A DNA stretch of 64,000 bases from Symsagittifera roscoffensis (taxonomy: Eukaryota > Xenacoelomorpha > Acoela > Convolutidae): NCBI RefSeq assembly GCF_963678635.1, contig NC_087065.1, positions 35,707,807 to 35,771,806 of the forward strand, in the 5' to 3' direction. Under the pieces are notes generated by a model. The model searched no databases, was not told where the DNA came from, and saw nothing but the letters and a program-made list of their open reading frames with translations. Shown here in pieces: positions 1 to 12,612 of this stretch (its first letter is position 1; each line of letters begins with the position of its first letter). The position numbers and the translations under genes were made by a program.

Positions 1-290
1 ATTTTTCTAAAGGCGCCTTCGGCACCAATATATACTAACTTTTAGGGGGAGTGCGCGCCAAAATAACGCGATTATTTTGTCAAAATTTTTCAAAAAATGC
101 CCAAAAACGGCTTTTTTTACCTGCTTTTTCAAAAATTTGCCTGCGACGCAGAAAATTTGGCAAAAATAGAGTCGTTTTAGTGCTTTAGGAGAGCTCGGAA
201 AATCAATTTTTTGACTTAAAAAAAGTCGTTTCGAAAAAAAATTTCTGAACATCCGCAAACCCCCCCCCCCCCCCCCTCGAAAAGAAATGC
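1..290. repeat. Family E interspersed repeat, edge copy
   Basis: This stretch shares phrases with copies near 46.5-46.8 kb and 50.7-50.9 kb: 'tttttctaaaggc', 'ggtgcc/ggcacc', 'gcgccaaaa', 'cccaaaaacgg' and 'tttttcaaaaa'. It ends in a C-run of about 20 at 258-277. The better-defined copies have edges resembling GGGCGGATCTAGG, which I recall as typical of non-autonomous hAT-like elements in invertebrates; that class is inferred. The left end is cut by the window. Confidence 0.5.
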
Positions 291-379
291 CCCTGATTGA
301 TATGTTAAAACGCCATTATATTGAAACGTTTGAAATGTTAATTGAAGCCAACCGTTTTGAACTTTGAACTGTTCTATAC

Positions 380-995
380 GATTGCGTCTCAAATGGCATA
401 ATTGCCGGATCTAATTAACAACCCCCCTTTGATGAAGGGGGTTATTAAGTAGATCAAAAAGGTCGATTTTTCGACCAATCAAAATGCAGCAAAATTCAAA
501 TTCGCAATACAAGCTCTTGTGCTATTTTACTGTGTTGATTTAAAGGGGTGGAGATTTTTCAGTAGATACCATAAGAGGGGAGATTGTTAAGAAGATTCTA
601 TTTCTCAAATGGCATAAATTTGATGCAACAGTTGCATTAAGAAAATTGGTACTAAACTTTTCGTACGCAAATGTGAGAAAAATGGTCAAGTTGTCAATAC
701 AAATGTTGATTGACATTTTATCTTGAAAAAACGGTAGAGTTTTATCAAACACGAAAGGCATAAGGTTGCTGATATTGATAGGCTTCTTGTGGTCATTTTT
801 TCCAAAAAATTTTCGCTTATCATTTGTTTGGAATCAATTCATTCCAAGTCTTGTTAACAACAATTTGTTCCTGGCAAAATGTAATAATTAGAAATTGCTA
901 GAAAAAGTTTGAATTATAATGAAAACTTAAAGTTTATGCTATTTGGGAAAAGTTTTTTTTTATGGCAGTCGGCATTTATGCCATTTGGGAACATA
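380..995. repeat. Short element bounded by doubled inverted words
   Basis: The word TCAAATGGCATAA occurs at about 387-401 and 603-617. Its inverted form, TTATGCTATTTGGGA or TTTATGCCATTTGGGA, occurs at about 934-948 and 975-990. Two copies on each side in opposite orientation suggest a small non-coding mobile element or foldback. No coding sequence is visible inside. Confidence 0.45.
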
Positions 996-2042
996 CCTTC
1001 TATACGGATGTTGAAGTAAGTTTTTTTTTATCCTTATGAGCATTTAAATGCAAGTTTTCAAGTCTTGTAGGGTTTTTTTTTATAGATTTGCTTAAGTGCG
1101 AGTGCTTCAACTCTATTTTTTTCAAAATATTTCTGCTACATAATATGATATGAAAACTTTTACATAAACAGTCAAGAATCCTCGTCACATAAGGTGTGCG
1201 ACTTTTTTGCACAGTGTCGTCAAAATAAGACTAGTCAAAATCATTTAAGCTAGCCATCTACTTGGGCCCTGAAAAAGTATTGAGCATCCCCAGCGCTGAA
1301 CAAAACGACATATACAACAGGAAATCTTGGAAATATTCGAAATCTGACTTCTAAGATCAGACCGCTTTCTTAAACAAGATGCGGAGACCTGGGTTCAATA
1401 ACAACGAGCCAAAATTGTCAGTCGAAATTTATCCGCGTGTAGTATGCATATTTTTTCCTGTTAGTTCGAAAAAGCTTGTGGATGATGTGAAACATCCAGC
1501 ATTAAAAAAATCCAATAAATTATGGTTCGAAACAGTGTCAACCACGGAAAAATCTGAGCGGCTGATTATGAGAAGTATCAGAGCTGTTCAAAACAATCAA
1601 TTTGAATCAATGCAAGAGTTTGATATCAATTCTGAAGCAACTCCGTGATTCTTCAGAAGTAAAAGGATAAAAAATAGTAAAAAGTTTTTGCAAAAATTGA
1701 GAAAAAGTTGAGTATGTTCCCGTTTTGGAAATAGAATAACTCTGCAAACACTTGTGCATGCTTTCTTGGGTAGGGATTGGAAAAACGCAGAAAAATGTTT
1801 GAGCGTCGCAAGAATGTCGGCGCCAAAAAAAAACATTTCAATTCTGTGTTTTTTGTCGATATACTATCGAGAGCTCCTAGAGGGAAGTCAAGTGGGCTTT
1901 TTTGATAGCAGTTTTGTTTTCTGAATATACTATCTTTACTATGCCATCACGATGAACTATGAATTTTTATTTATGACTTTAAAGTAAAATCATCAATTAT
2001 TGCACTTAGTGAAATTTAGCTAACGCCAATGATCCTCTACAT
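996..2042. other. No confident gene; possible LINE ORF1 remnant
   Basis: One open frame of 89 codons on the plus strand (1379-1648) lies about 400 bases upstream of the LINE endonuclease remnant. It could be part of that element's ORF1, but no zinc knuckle or RRM-type motif is visible. Nothing else in the stretch is recognisable. Confidence 0.3.
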
Positions 2043-3790
2043 ATGTATTCTTTGGTAGGGTACAATCATATTATAACACAAAACATAAAAGCTCAACGGG
2101 CACTTTTGATTAGATCTGATTTGAATAAAATCACACCTGAAGTTGATTTGATGTTGAATTTTTTGCGAATTAAGTTTAAAGCAGTAACAGATTTTCCGGT
2201 CAATTTTAAATTGTTTCTGGACATAAGGGTTTCATGGAAAACCGAAACAGTTATATGCGGCGATTTTAATTTATAAACTTTGGAAGATACTCTCAAACTG
2301 ATTATTGTTTGGGACTTTTCGAATTTTATGGTTTTTTCGACGCTATTTCGATTCAATAAGAATACTGCCCACAAGTAAAACTGCATATATTTTTACAAAA
2401 ACTGTTTTCACCAAGGAGATAACTTTAAAAAAGGTAATCAAAGATCACTATTCTGTTGTGCTGGAAATGAATGATATTGAAGAGGAACGTAAACGGAGTT
2501 CTCTGTACACGATGTGAAACACTGATGCGTTAAAAAACGAAAATGAACTAATGCAGATTTGTTCGTTCTCCACAAAAATCTGAATAATTCAAAAGAATAT
2601 CAAAAAGTTAATAAGAAAGTCAATTTTATCGTAAAAAATTATCATTGGTTTGAAACAAATTTTGCCTAGTTTGTGCAAGGAAACTAAAATAAACTACTTG
2701 GTTTCTTAGCAAATAACAAAAAATGCAAAAAGCGAACAAAATTTTTTATAAATTAGGATCAATACGAAAAATTAGCTTAACTGACAACAAACAAAATCTT
2801 GTCGAAAATTAACTACACCTTCCATTAGAAACGCTAAACTCAGCTGTTATGGGAATATACAAGTTCAACCCGACGTTTTAAATCAATTTTTGCTGGAAAA
2901 TAGAAAAAGCTGCAACAAAGCCAGTCCGAAGTTTGCTCTAAAAATTGTTAACGGTATATTAAATTCAATGGTTATGTAGGAAGTTAGAGCTTAAGAAGTT
3001 TTATTGCAATTGGACATTCAAAACCAAAGGGTTTATAGGTTCAAATGGTATCAACAATGTTATCTTGAAACTTTAATAGACAGTGTTAGCGAGCATTTAT
3101 CAATTGTATTCAACAGTTTTATAGGTAAATGAGAGTATTCAAAAAGAGTTTTCAAAAAGTGCCAAAGTGCAGCCAGTTTATGAAGATGGTAAGAGTCATT
3201 TGGTGGAAAGCTATAGAATAATTGGCTGACTAGTTTCGATGAACAAATTTTTGAAAAAAGAATTGTTAGCAGGCTTCTCAACTTTCTGAAAACATTCAAT
3301 ATTCTTCGACTGAAACAATACGACTTTCAAAATAGAAAAATTTGCAATGATGCATGAGTAGACTTAACCAATTTCATTTGTTCAGTTCATGATAAACCTC
3401 ATTTTGATGAAACACTGTTTATCGTCTTCAAGAAAACAATTAACACAAACGTAATTTGCGTATTCTCAAAATGGAAAAACATGGAATAATAGGAAACTTG
3501 TCGAAAAATATTTAACAATTTGTAAACATTTCGTTGCTATTGATAAATAAACATTTCAATTGGAGTTTTGATCTGTGGTCTTCCACAGGGATCAGGATTG
3601 ATGCCGCTGCTGTTTCTCATTTTCATAAAATTTTAAAGATATTAGTCTTCCAGTTTGTCACAAATACAAAATCAATCTTATGCGCAGATGAAATGACCTT
3701 ATGTTCTTTAATCAAAGTTAGAACATTTATATTCAAAAAAATATCTATAAAGGGTAAAACATTGATGATATTGGTAAAGCAGTCAATCTA
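2043..3790 (+). pseudogene. Degraded APE-type non-LTR (LINE) retrotransposon, endonuclease and reverse transcriptase
   Basis: Two enzymatic regions in the expected order are broken by many stops and frameshifts. The endonuclease part contains ETVICGDFNL at about 2241-2273 and, in another frame, ILPTSKTA followed by DHYSVVLEM near 2360-2470; these match the GDFN and terminal DH motifs of APE-type endonucleases. The reverse transcriptase part contains phrases resembling the RT N-terminal region at about 3080-3330. It also has GLPQGSGLMPLLFLIF at 3577-3625, the usual G-x-PQGS-x-L-x-PLLF motif. LCADEMTL follows at 3678-3700, where intact enzymes have ADD; the second catalytic Asp reads as Glu. 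The element is dead in this copy. It belongs to the Jockey/CR1/RTE-like breadth of APE LINEs, and the clade cannot be fixed by eye. Confidence 0.75.
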
Positions 3791-4153
3791 AAAACAGTGT
3801 CTCCATAAATTTTTTAAAATTTTTATTCCGCTTAATTATATTATAATCTTAATTGTGTACGTCTCAAGTTAATGAAAATTATACTATTTAATAGGGTCTC
3901 AGTTTTGTTTAATCTTAATTGGAAACTCACAACAGTAAAGACAAATTGTAAATCCGCATCAGAAAATGTCTCTAGAAAATACTAACTCCAATATAAGAAA
4001 TTAGGCTACAAACTCTGGTGACATCTGGTCTTATTGAAAGACAGGCCTCTAAATTAGCTCTAATCTTCTCTGCCTTAAATTTTCCCTTCTCGTTTTGATA
4101 TTTTTCGAATACATTTGGTTGCACATGCTGTTAATGATACAATTGTCGTTGTT
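3791..4153. other. Probable LINE 3' region, no gene
   Basis: AT-rich sequence between the RT remnant and a family A copy. It probably includes the LINE 3' tail, but no poly-A or simple-repeat tail marks its end. Confidence 0.3.
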
Positions 4154-4679
4154 GTTCCAACTTTCGATACGAAAGTAACGGAATATTTGTGCTCGGGGTG
4201 GGTTTTTTTCTTCAAACAAATTTCGACTTTTTAACTAGCCATTTTTGACAAAATTCTTTTTTATCATTCAAAAAATTTTGTTGTTCTGAGCTCAAAGTCG
4301 AAAAGATATTTCACCTGTGATCAATTTTCGTAAAGTTACGGGGGTGTAAAGATTGCCATTTTGGCCAATTTGGGACAATTAACGCGCGATATATTTCGCG
4401 CTATTAACGCGTAAGAGGAGAGTTAATCCGTCTTAGAAATGCTTCCAAATTGTTTGAAAGAAGCTTATTTGCCTTAATTGATTTGTTACAAGGAGCGAAA
4501 TCTATCCCAATGTACTTGATATAGCGTGTGGGGGGATGATTTTCATAAAAAATTTCAAATTTTAGATTTTTTTTCATTTTGTTTTATTTCAATTAGTTTG
4601 TAAATGTTATTAATGCTCCATAAACCTTAAAAGGCAGTCGGAACATTCAGGGCTTTGCCCTGATACGAGCAGTCTTGTT
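4154..4679 (+). mobile_element. Family A Helentron-like short element, copy 1
   Basis: It starts TTCCAACTTTCGATACGAAAG, a terminal hairpin. The middle contains ACGCGCGATATATTTCGCGC and AACGCG palindromes. It ends AAGGCAGTCGGAACATTC, then a hairpin (here CAGGGC-TTT-GCCCTG), then GAGCAGTCTTG. The 5' GTTCC(G/A)ACT is the inverse of the AGTCGGAAC just before the 3' hairpin. No protein is encoded, so it would depend on a replicase made elsewhere. A C-run follows at about 4701. Confidence 0.75.
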
Positions 4680-5765
4680 CCTTTTTAGCAAGAAAGTAAT
4701 TTCCCCCCCCCCCCCCCCCCCAGGACATTTCACACATTTCGCGTTTTCCAAAAAGTCGTATTTCTCAAATTAATTCCATACTAAATTTGAAGTAGAAGCA
4801 GCCCTTGAAAATCTGGAAAACAGCCAAAACTTGTCCAGAAATTTCTGGGTTTAAAAATATATTATAGAAACAATATAACAATTATAACAAAGCAAAGCTT
4901 AAGTTCATCGAAGTATAAGAAATTCACACTTCAGATTTGATGTTCTGTGTCATTTATTGGGTGCATATGATTGGATGTGGCACGTTTCAAATTCATCGAA
5001 TTTCATCAACTGAAGCCCGCGCAGCATTCGATGAATTTCAATAAATTGCTTACTACATTGATTTTCAAGGAGTTTTGATTAATCGCAGGGCCTTATTAAC
5101 TCACAAAATTCAAACCTAGTCGGCTTAGTAGTGTTCATTGAGTATACATATTGGGATTTTTACAATACAACTACATATGAGAATCCATCGGTGTGCGGTA
5201 AATAAGATGAGTGCTGTTAAAACGGCAACTCATGTTTATGTCAACACATTTCTCCAAAATGTATTTTTGAATCTAAACTGAATCGCTAAAACTCGAACAG
5301 TTCATTTTAAGCATTTTTCAAGGCTCGTTTCTCGTCTTAATGTCATGTCGTCTTATTTACCTAGCACCCCATCGGGTAGTGTAGGCAAAACAATTGCGCT
5401 TTTATGAGTAAAAAACGTTCTTTTTTTAAATTAAAAATGAAAAAGAAGTTGCGAAGAATGAAGGTAAACATTGATTTAATGCAAATATTTGTATGCAAAT
5501 ACTATCGTTTTTTTTTTTCAAAATAAAAAAATGCTTTTCTGATTTTTGCACACCGCAGACAATAGTCAGTTGTGGCCAACCCGACCCATTGATTTTACAT
5601 GATTATCGCAAAAGACAAAAGCGCTTGAAATAAACTGAAAAGAACTGCTGCCATTTTCATTACATTAGCTCAGCAGAACAGAACTCATTAGAGGTAATCA
5701 CCAGTGAGGCAACGTGAAAAAACCAAAACAATAACATTTTCAAAAACTTATTGGTAACTTACTCA
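4680..5765. other. Spacer between inverted family A copies
   Basis: No gene is visible. It contains a run of about 20 C at 4701-4722. The pair of oppositely oriented family A copies on either side makes the whole 4154-6264 block a potential large foldback. Confidence 0.5.
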
Positions 5766-6264
5766 AAGAAGACTGCTCGTATCAGGGCGAAGCCTTGAAT
5801 GTTCCGACTGTATTTTAAGGTTTATGGAGCAGTAATAACATTAAAAAATTGAATGAAATAAAGCAAAATGAAAAAAAAATTGTCCCCCACACGCCATACT
5901 AAGTACAAAGTGATAGATTTTGCTCCTAGTAACAAATTAATTTTGGTGAATCAGCTTCTTTCAACCAATTTGGAACGATTTCTAAGACGAATTAACTCTC
6001 CGCTTACGCGTTAATAGCGCGAAATAAATCGCGCGTTAATTGTCCCAAATTGGCCAAAATTCCAATCTTTAAACCCCCATAACTTTACAAAAAATGCTCA
6101 CAGGTGAAATATCTTTTCAAATTTGAGCTCAGGACAACAATACCTTTTGAATGATAAAGAAACGCCGTCAAAAATGGCTAGTTATAAAGTCGAAATTTGT
6201 CTGAAGAAAAAAAAACCCACCCCGAGCACAAATATTCCGTTACTTTTGTATCGAAAGTCGGAAC
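5766..6264 (-). mobile_element. Family A element, copy 2 (inverted)
   Basis: It reads AAGACTGCTCGTATCAGGGC at the left and ends TATCGAAAGTCGGAAC at the right, so it is reversed with respect to copy 1. It keeps the central GCGCGA-TCGCGC region. The 3' hairpin is slightly decayed (CAGGGCGAAGCCTTG). Confidence 0.75.
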
Positions 6265-7948
6265 AACAATTATACATTTTTTGAAAAGTGAACATAAATG
6301 AAATATTTTACTGCTGCGGAATTGATTATGGATCAACTTAGTTACAATACGCTTCCCCCAAAAAATCAACTAAGGGGATTTTTTGTAAATAAAGACCTAG
6401 GGGGACTTTTTCAAGGTCGATGCAATTGGTTTTCCGGCTCTTTCAAAACATTTTTGACTCAAAAGACCTTTTTTGACAAACTTTTCAAAACCGCAGGCAA
6501 TGTATTGAAAAAACAGCGTTGTTAGGTTCGCTCGGATCTTTTTAACTATTCTCCCCTTCGCAAAAGGGGGAAAACTCGTAAAAATGGGAACAAAATTCGC
6601 TTATGTGTAACCGTTGGACTATTTCACAAATAGTTGAAGAGATCACCTCGCTCTCTGGGACAACCCCCCTTTAATCTTAAGTTTCTATGTTCAATTTCAG
6701 TAGTATATAGTCACATAACACCCGTCTATCAATCATCATATAAATGATTTTACAATATTCTGCCTTCAAACAATTCTAAATTTACCAATTGGAGGAGCTT
6801 ATTGTAAAAGACTTATTTAAAATGATATCGATGTTCTTCATTTATAATCATTGACTCGTTGCCTGAACAAAAAGATATTAGATAAAAGCACAGCGGATTA
6901 TGCAGAGTTCAAAGCGATGAAACCAGATGCTCAAACATGAACAGAACTTGACAGTTTAAATGCAAACATCAGACATACATAAGTTACAATTGTATAAAAC
7001 AGTCTTCGTTTTTTAACTATCACAATTAATAAGTATACGAGCCAGCGTAAAAATTCAATATTTTATTTTTGAATTGTCGAATAAACCAGTATCGCAACGG
7101 CTTGCTAAAATAGAAAAAACAAGCGCTTATTTTTGCATTATTATCTCAAAAAGCGTGTTTTTTTTGCATTGACATTTAATTAAAAAATTGATTTTTTGGA
7201 ACATCAATCTTGGTGACATATTTTGTCCTGCCAACTCGCCTTTTTCGCTGTGACACTGCTAGCATTTATGTATGGTAAACTAAAAACTCGTTTTTTGTAT
7301 ACAATCAATTTTTCTATGAATAACCTGGAACACTCGAAATGAATATATGCAGTATTATTTTTGTAGTTTCTGCGCATTTTTTAGACTGCATATTGCTTTT
7401 TTACTCCATTTTCTAATTCCATCTGCTTTCAATTTTGTGTTTCGGTTACACTACAACTAAAGTAAATTTTTAGTGCCTAAGAACGCGCGTTAAATTTTTT
7501 GTGCATAAGAACGCGCGCACCTCGACCGTTATTTCCTTTCAAGGACCGGCAAAATACCGCCAAAAAAGCAAAATGCTAATTATGCTCAGGATAAAGTGCA
7601 TTCAAAATACACAAAGAGGAAAAGCGCATCGTAGTAAATAAATAGTAACTTTATTGCAGCGTTCTTTTTATCTGAAAAATAATTTTTTATTTCATTCCTC
7701 CCATTTCCATTATCTTGCGCGATTACTGCACTGCAACAGCGCTTGCTAAAATTTTTACAATTACATACTTATGCACCGCAAACCATCCGATTAAATTACA
7801 CATTTTTTGTGGCTCTTTTCGGTTATTCCACCCTTCTAAAGTATGGAAAATGAAAAATTTAAATGGAAATTTTTATAATATAATGTGGACATTTACTAGG
7901 AAATGCACTATATTATTATGGGACTGGTAAAAACGAAGCATTTTTTTG
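6265..7948. other. Intergenic AT-rich DNA, no gene seen
   Basis: No supported coding sequence. A word (GTGC-C/A-TAAGAACGCGCG) is doubled near 7473-7520. The open frames here are short and lack conserved motifs or plausible splice context. Confidence 0.4.
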
Positions 7949-8476
7949 TTCCGACTTTCGATACGAAAGTAACGGAATATTTGTGCTCGGGGTGGGTTTT
8001 TTTCTTCAGACAAATTTCGACTTTTTAACTAGCCATTTTTGACGGAATTTTTTTATATCATTCAAAGGTATTGTTGTCCTGAGCTTAAATTTGAAAAGAT
8101 ATTTCACCTGTGATCATTTTTCGTAAAGTTATGAGGGTTTAAAGATTGCCATTTTGGCCATTTTGACCAATTTGGGACAATTAACGCGCAATATAATTCG
8201 CGCTATTAACGCGTAAGCGGAGATTTAACCGTCTTATAAATTGGTTGAACGAAGCTTATTTGCCATAATTGATTTGTTACAAGGAACGAAATCTATCCTT
8301 TTGTACTTTATATGGCGTGTGGGGGGATGATTTTCATTAAAAAATTTCAAATTTTAGAGAAAAAAAAATTCATTTTATTTTATTACATTTAATTTTTTTT
8401 ATGTATTACTGCTGCTCAATAAACCCTAAAAGGCAGTCGGAACATTCAGGGCTTCGCCCTGATACGAGCAGTCTTG
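7949..8476 (+). mobile_element. Family A element, copy 3
   Basis: Full-length plus-orientation copy of the subfamily with an extra 'ccattttgaccaatttggg' phrase. It is flanked by T at the left and T at the right. Its right part lies in the tandem 2338-bp unit. Confidence 0.8.
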
Positions 8477-9757
8477 TACTTAATTGAGTCTCAAACTGAC
8501 TTTTTCTCCAATTTTCGCCAATTTTTTAGGCATAAACTTGATTAAAAGGATGCCAAATGCGTTTTTAATTGTCGTTAAATTCGCCTTTTGCCAGCTTGAT
8601 TTAACGCTCGGGTTATCAGCCCTGCATTTTTTAAGTCAAATCAAAATCAGTCCAATTTTTTAAGTAAACTTGTCATTTCTTGTAAAATTGTCACGTCTCA
8701 ATTTTTTTTCTATTTTTCGCGGTTGCAAATGGCTAAATGATCATAATCGATGCGGGCACGGTGCCGCTACAAAATAATTTGACGCATTGATTATTTTTAG
8801 TTTTTCGTTGCGTTCCTAAAATTTGCATATCTTTATTGCGATTTTCAGTAACTCTCGTTTCGATCTGGTTACAAAATTAGTTTTTATAAAAAGGGGACCC
8901 AGTGGACCGTAGCTTCTAATAAATTTCTGAAGGCCAACACTTTGTTGTTTTTATTTGAAGGTTTCAATTGCCCAATGTTAACAGTCTAAGCTATCTTTTC
9001 TTTCCCGCGGGGTTCTTTTCAAGGCAACTTATCACTAGTTTCTTTGATGGTCGCAGTCAAAATTGCAAGCTTCTAAACATTAAAAGTCCGGTCAGTCAAG
9101 CTGTCGTGTCATTTCATTTCGCGTCCGGGGTGGTAAATTAAACTTAGCTACTTTTATTTGGACTTATCTAAGTTCTCGCAGATTTTTGCAGTATACTTGA
9201 AGAAGGGATTTGAAATTGAAGCAAATAGTGGACAAGGGATTTAAAATAGCTCGGTTTTACTTCAAGCATAGAAAATCTGATATTTTTGTTGGTACACAAA
9301 TTAAGTTTTTTTAAAAGGTTCACGCTCCAGTTAACAGCAGAATATTCGTTCGAATGAGCTGCAAAATAAGTTCAGTTTGAAAATCCATATTGACCGAAAA
9401 GACCAAAGTAGACCGAGTTTCTTTTAAGTGCGCGTGGCGCGGATTTTCTTCTTTGTCAGACAAGAGCATGTTTACAAAAACAACATAAAAATGCGCCTGT
9501 ATTAAAATCATAACGACAATTTTTAGCGTATATTTTTTTAATCGGCAAATCATTATTTCAATTTTTCAGCTTATCTTAGAAATTGGGATAAATATTACCC
9601 TAATTTACATTATTTATCGATAAAATAATTTACAACCGCCATCGCTATCCTTTCACTACTGTTTACTTATTTACTCGCTTGTGAGAAGAGAAAAAGAGAC
9701 ACGAAAAAATGCCGAGCAGCGCTGTGAACATGCAGAACACCGCGTAAGTAAACAAAT

Positions 9758-9800
9758 AGGGAGCGGGTTAGAATGAAAGATTCAGTCTAACCCGCTCCCT
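9758..9800. repeat. 15-bp perfect hairpin
   Basis: AGGGAGCGGGTTAGA (9758-9772) pairs with TCTAACCCGCTCCCT (9786-9800) across a 13-base loop. The same hairpin recurs 2338 bases downstream at 12096-12138. Confidence 0.8.
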
Positions 9801-9929
9801 GTCTGTAAGTACGTCTGTAAATTCGGCAACAGGTACATTTCCGATTCTACTGCGAGCCGATCAGGCTGAAAATTTGCGAGTATGCGTTTTGAGGGGGGGT
9901 GGGGGGCGTTCAACAGTGCCGAAGTGGCC

Positions 9930-10260
9930 TAGGAAATTAGACGAAAAGCAAATTAGACGTGACCAACAAAAACGAATTTAGACGTCGATGCAAAATTACA
10001 AATATGGGAAATTAGACGTGATTGTATTGTTCGTGTCTGAAATTTGTTCACCGACTACAATTATCTTTCGTTCGAGCTTTCTTAAATGCAAATCAACTTT
10101 TCACATTTCGCAATTTTATCATTGTATAATTTATGCATTTCAAAAATGTTTTATAATCTTGAAATTAACATTTTATAAATCAATTGTGATAAGTGTTTTG
10201 GGCACTACTATGATAGAGTGGTCCCTCGAAAAAGCAACTATGATAGACAGGTCCCGCATG
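9930..10260. repeat. AATTAGACG word cluster and TATCATAG/GGGACC words
   Basis: The word AATTAGACG or ATTTAGACG is present four times between about 9937 and 10018. It is followed by a doubled 'ctatgataga-gtggtccc' type word at 10207-10255. The inverted forms appear together at about 13505-13725. The block is repeated at +2338. Confidence 0.5.
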
Positions 10261-10274
10261 CATTTCGCTTGTTA

Positions 10275-10815
10275 TTCCGACTTTCGATACGAAAGTAACG
10301 GAATATTTGTGCTCGGGGTGGGTTTTTTTTTCTTCAGACAAATTTCGACTTTTTAACTAGCCGTTTTTGACGGAATTTTTTTATATCATTCGAAAGGTAT
10401 TGTTGACCTGAGCTTAAATTTGAAAAGATATTTCACCTGTGATCATTTCTCGTAAAGTTATGAGGGCTTAAAGATTGCCATTTTGGCCATTTTGACCAAT
10501 TTGGGACAATTAACGCGCGATATAATTCGCGCTATTAACGCGTAAGCGGAGATTTATTCCGTCTTATAAATCGTTCCAAATTGGTTGATCGAAGCTTATT
10601 TGGCAAAAATGATGTGTTACAAGGAACGAAAACTATCTTTTTGTACTTTATATGGCGTGTGGGGGATGATTTTCATAAAAAATTTCAAATTTTAGAGAAA
10701 AAAAATTTCATTTTATTTTATTACATTTAATTTTTTTTATGAATTACTGCTGCTCAATAAACCCTAAAAGGCAGTCGGAACATTCAGGGCTTCGCCCTGA
10801 TACGAGCAGTCTTGT
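10275..10815 (+). mobile_element. Family A element, copy 4
   Basis: Plus-orientation copy inside the tandem duplication. It starts TTCCGACTTTCGATACGAAAG and ends GAGCAGTCTTG. It differs from copy 3 by several substitutions in its middle (for example TGGCAAAAATGATG in place of TGCCATAATTGATT). Confidence 0.8.
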
Positions 10816-12612
10816 ACTTAATTGAGTCTCAAACTGACTTTTTCTCCAATTTTCGCCAATTTTTTAGGCATAAACTTGATTAAAAGGATGCCAAATGCGT
10901 TTTTAATTGTCGTTAAATTCGCCTTTTGCCAGCTTGATTTAACGCTCGGGTTATCAGCCCTGCATTTTTTAAGTCAAATCAAAATCAGTCCAATTTTTTA
11001 AGTAAACTTGTCATTTCTTGTAAAATTGTCACGTCACAATTTTTTTTCTATTTTTCGCGGTTGCAAATGGCTAAATGATCATAATCGATGCGGGCACGGT
11101 GCCGCTACAAAATAATTTGACGCATTGATTATTTTTAGTTTTTCGTTGCGTTCCTAAAATTTGCATATCTTTATTTTGATTTTCAGTAACTCTCGTTTCG
11201 ATCTGGTTACAAAATTAGTTTTTATAAAAAGGGGACCCAGTGGACCGTAGCTTCTAATAAATTTCTGAAGGCCAACACTTTGTTGTTTTTATTTGAAGGT
11301 TTCAATTGCCCAATGTTAACAGTCTAAGCTATCTTTTCTTTCCCGCGGGGTTCTTTTCAAGGCAACTTATCACTAGTTTCTTTGATGGTCGCAGTCAAAA
11401 TTGCAAGCTTCTAAACATTAAAAGTCCGGTCAGTCAAGCTGTCGTGTCATTTCATTTCGCGTCCGGGGTGGTAAATTAAACTTAGCTACTTTTATTTGGA
11501 CTTATCTAAGTTCTCGCAGATTTTTGCAGTATACTTGAAGAAGGGATTTGAAATTGAAGCAAATAGTGGACAAGGGATTTAAAATAGCTCGGTTTTACTT
11601 CAAGCATAGAAAATCTGATATTTTTGTTGGTACACAAATTAAGTTTTTTTAAAAGGTTCACGCTCCAGTTAACAGCAGAATATTCGTTCGAATGAGCTGC
11701 AAAATAAGTTCAGTTTGAAAATCCATATTGACCGAAAAGACCAAAGTAGACCGAGTTTCTTTTAAGTGCGCGTGGCGCGGATTTTCTTCTTTGTCAGACA
11801 AGAGCATGTTTACAAAAACAACATAAAAATGCGCCTGTATTAAAATCATAACGACAATTTTTAGCGTATATTTTTTTAATCGGCAAATCATTATTTCAAT
11901 TTTTCAGCTTATCTTAGAAATTGGGATAAATATTACCCTAATTTACATTATTTATCGATAAAATAATTTACAACCGCCATCGCTATCCTTTCACTACTGT
12001 TTACTTATTTACTCGCTTGTGAGAAGAGAAAAAGAGACACGAAAAAATGCCGAGCAGCGCTGTGAACATGCAGAACACCGCGTAAGTAAACAAATAGGGA
12101 GCGGGTTAGAATGAAAGATTCAGTCTAACCCGCTCCCTGTCTGTAAGTACGTCTGTAAATTCGGCAACAGGTACATTTCCGATTCTACTGCGAGCCGATC
12201 AGGCTGAAAATTTGCGAGTATGCGTTTTGAGGGGGGGTGGGGGGCGTTCAACAGTGCCGAAGTGGCCTAGGAAATTAGACGAAAAGCAAATTAGACGTGA
12301 CCAACAAAAACGAATTTAGACGTCGATGCAAAATTACAAATATGGGAAATTAGACGTGATTGTATTGTTCGTGTCTGAAATTTGTTCACCGACTACAATT
12401 ATCTTTCGTTCGAGCTTTCTTAAATGCAAATCAACTTTTCACATTTCGCAATTTTATCATTGTATAATTTATGCATTTCAAAAATGTTTTATAATCTTGA
12501 AATTAACATTTTATAAATCAATTGTGATAAGTGTTTTGGGCACTACTATGATAGAGTGGTCCCTCGAAAAAGCAACTATGATAGACAGGTCCCGCATGCA
12601 TTTCGCTTGTTA

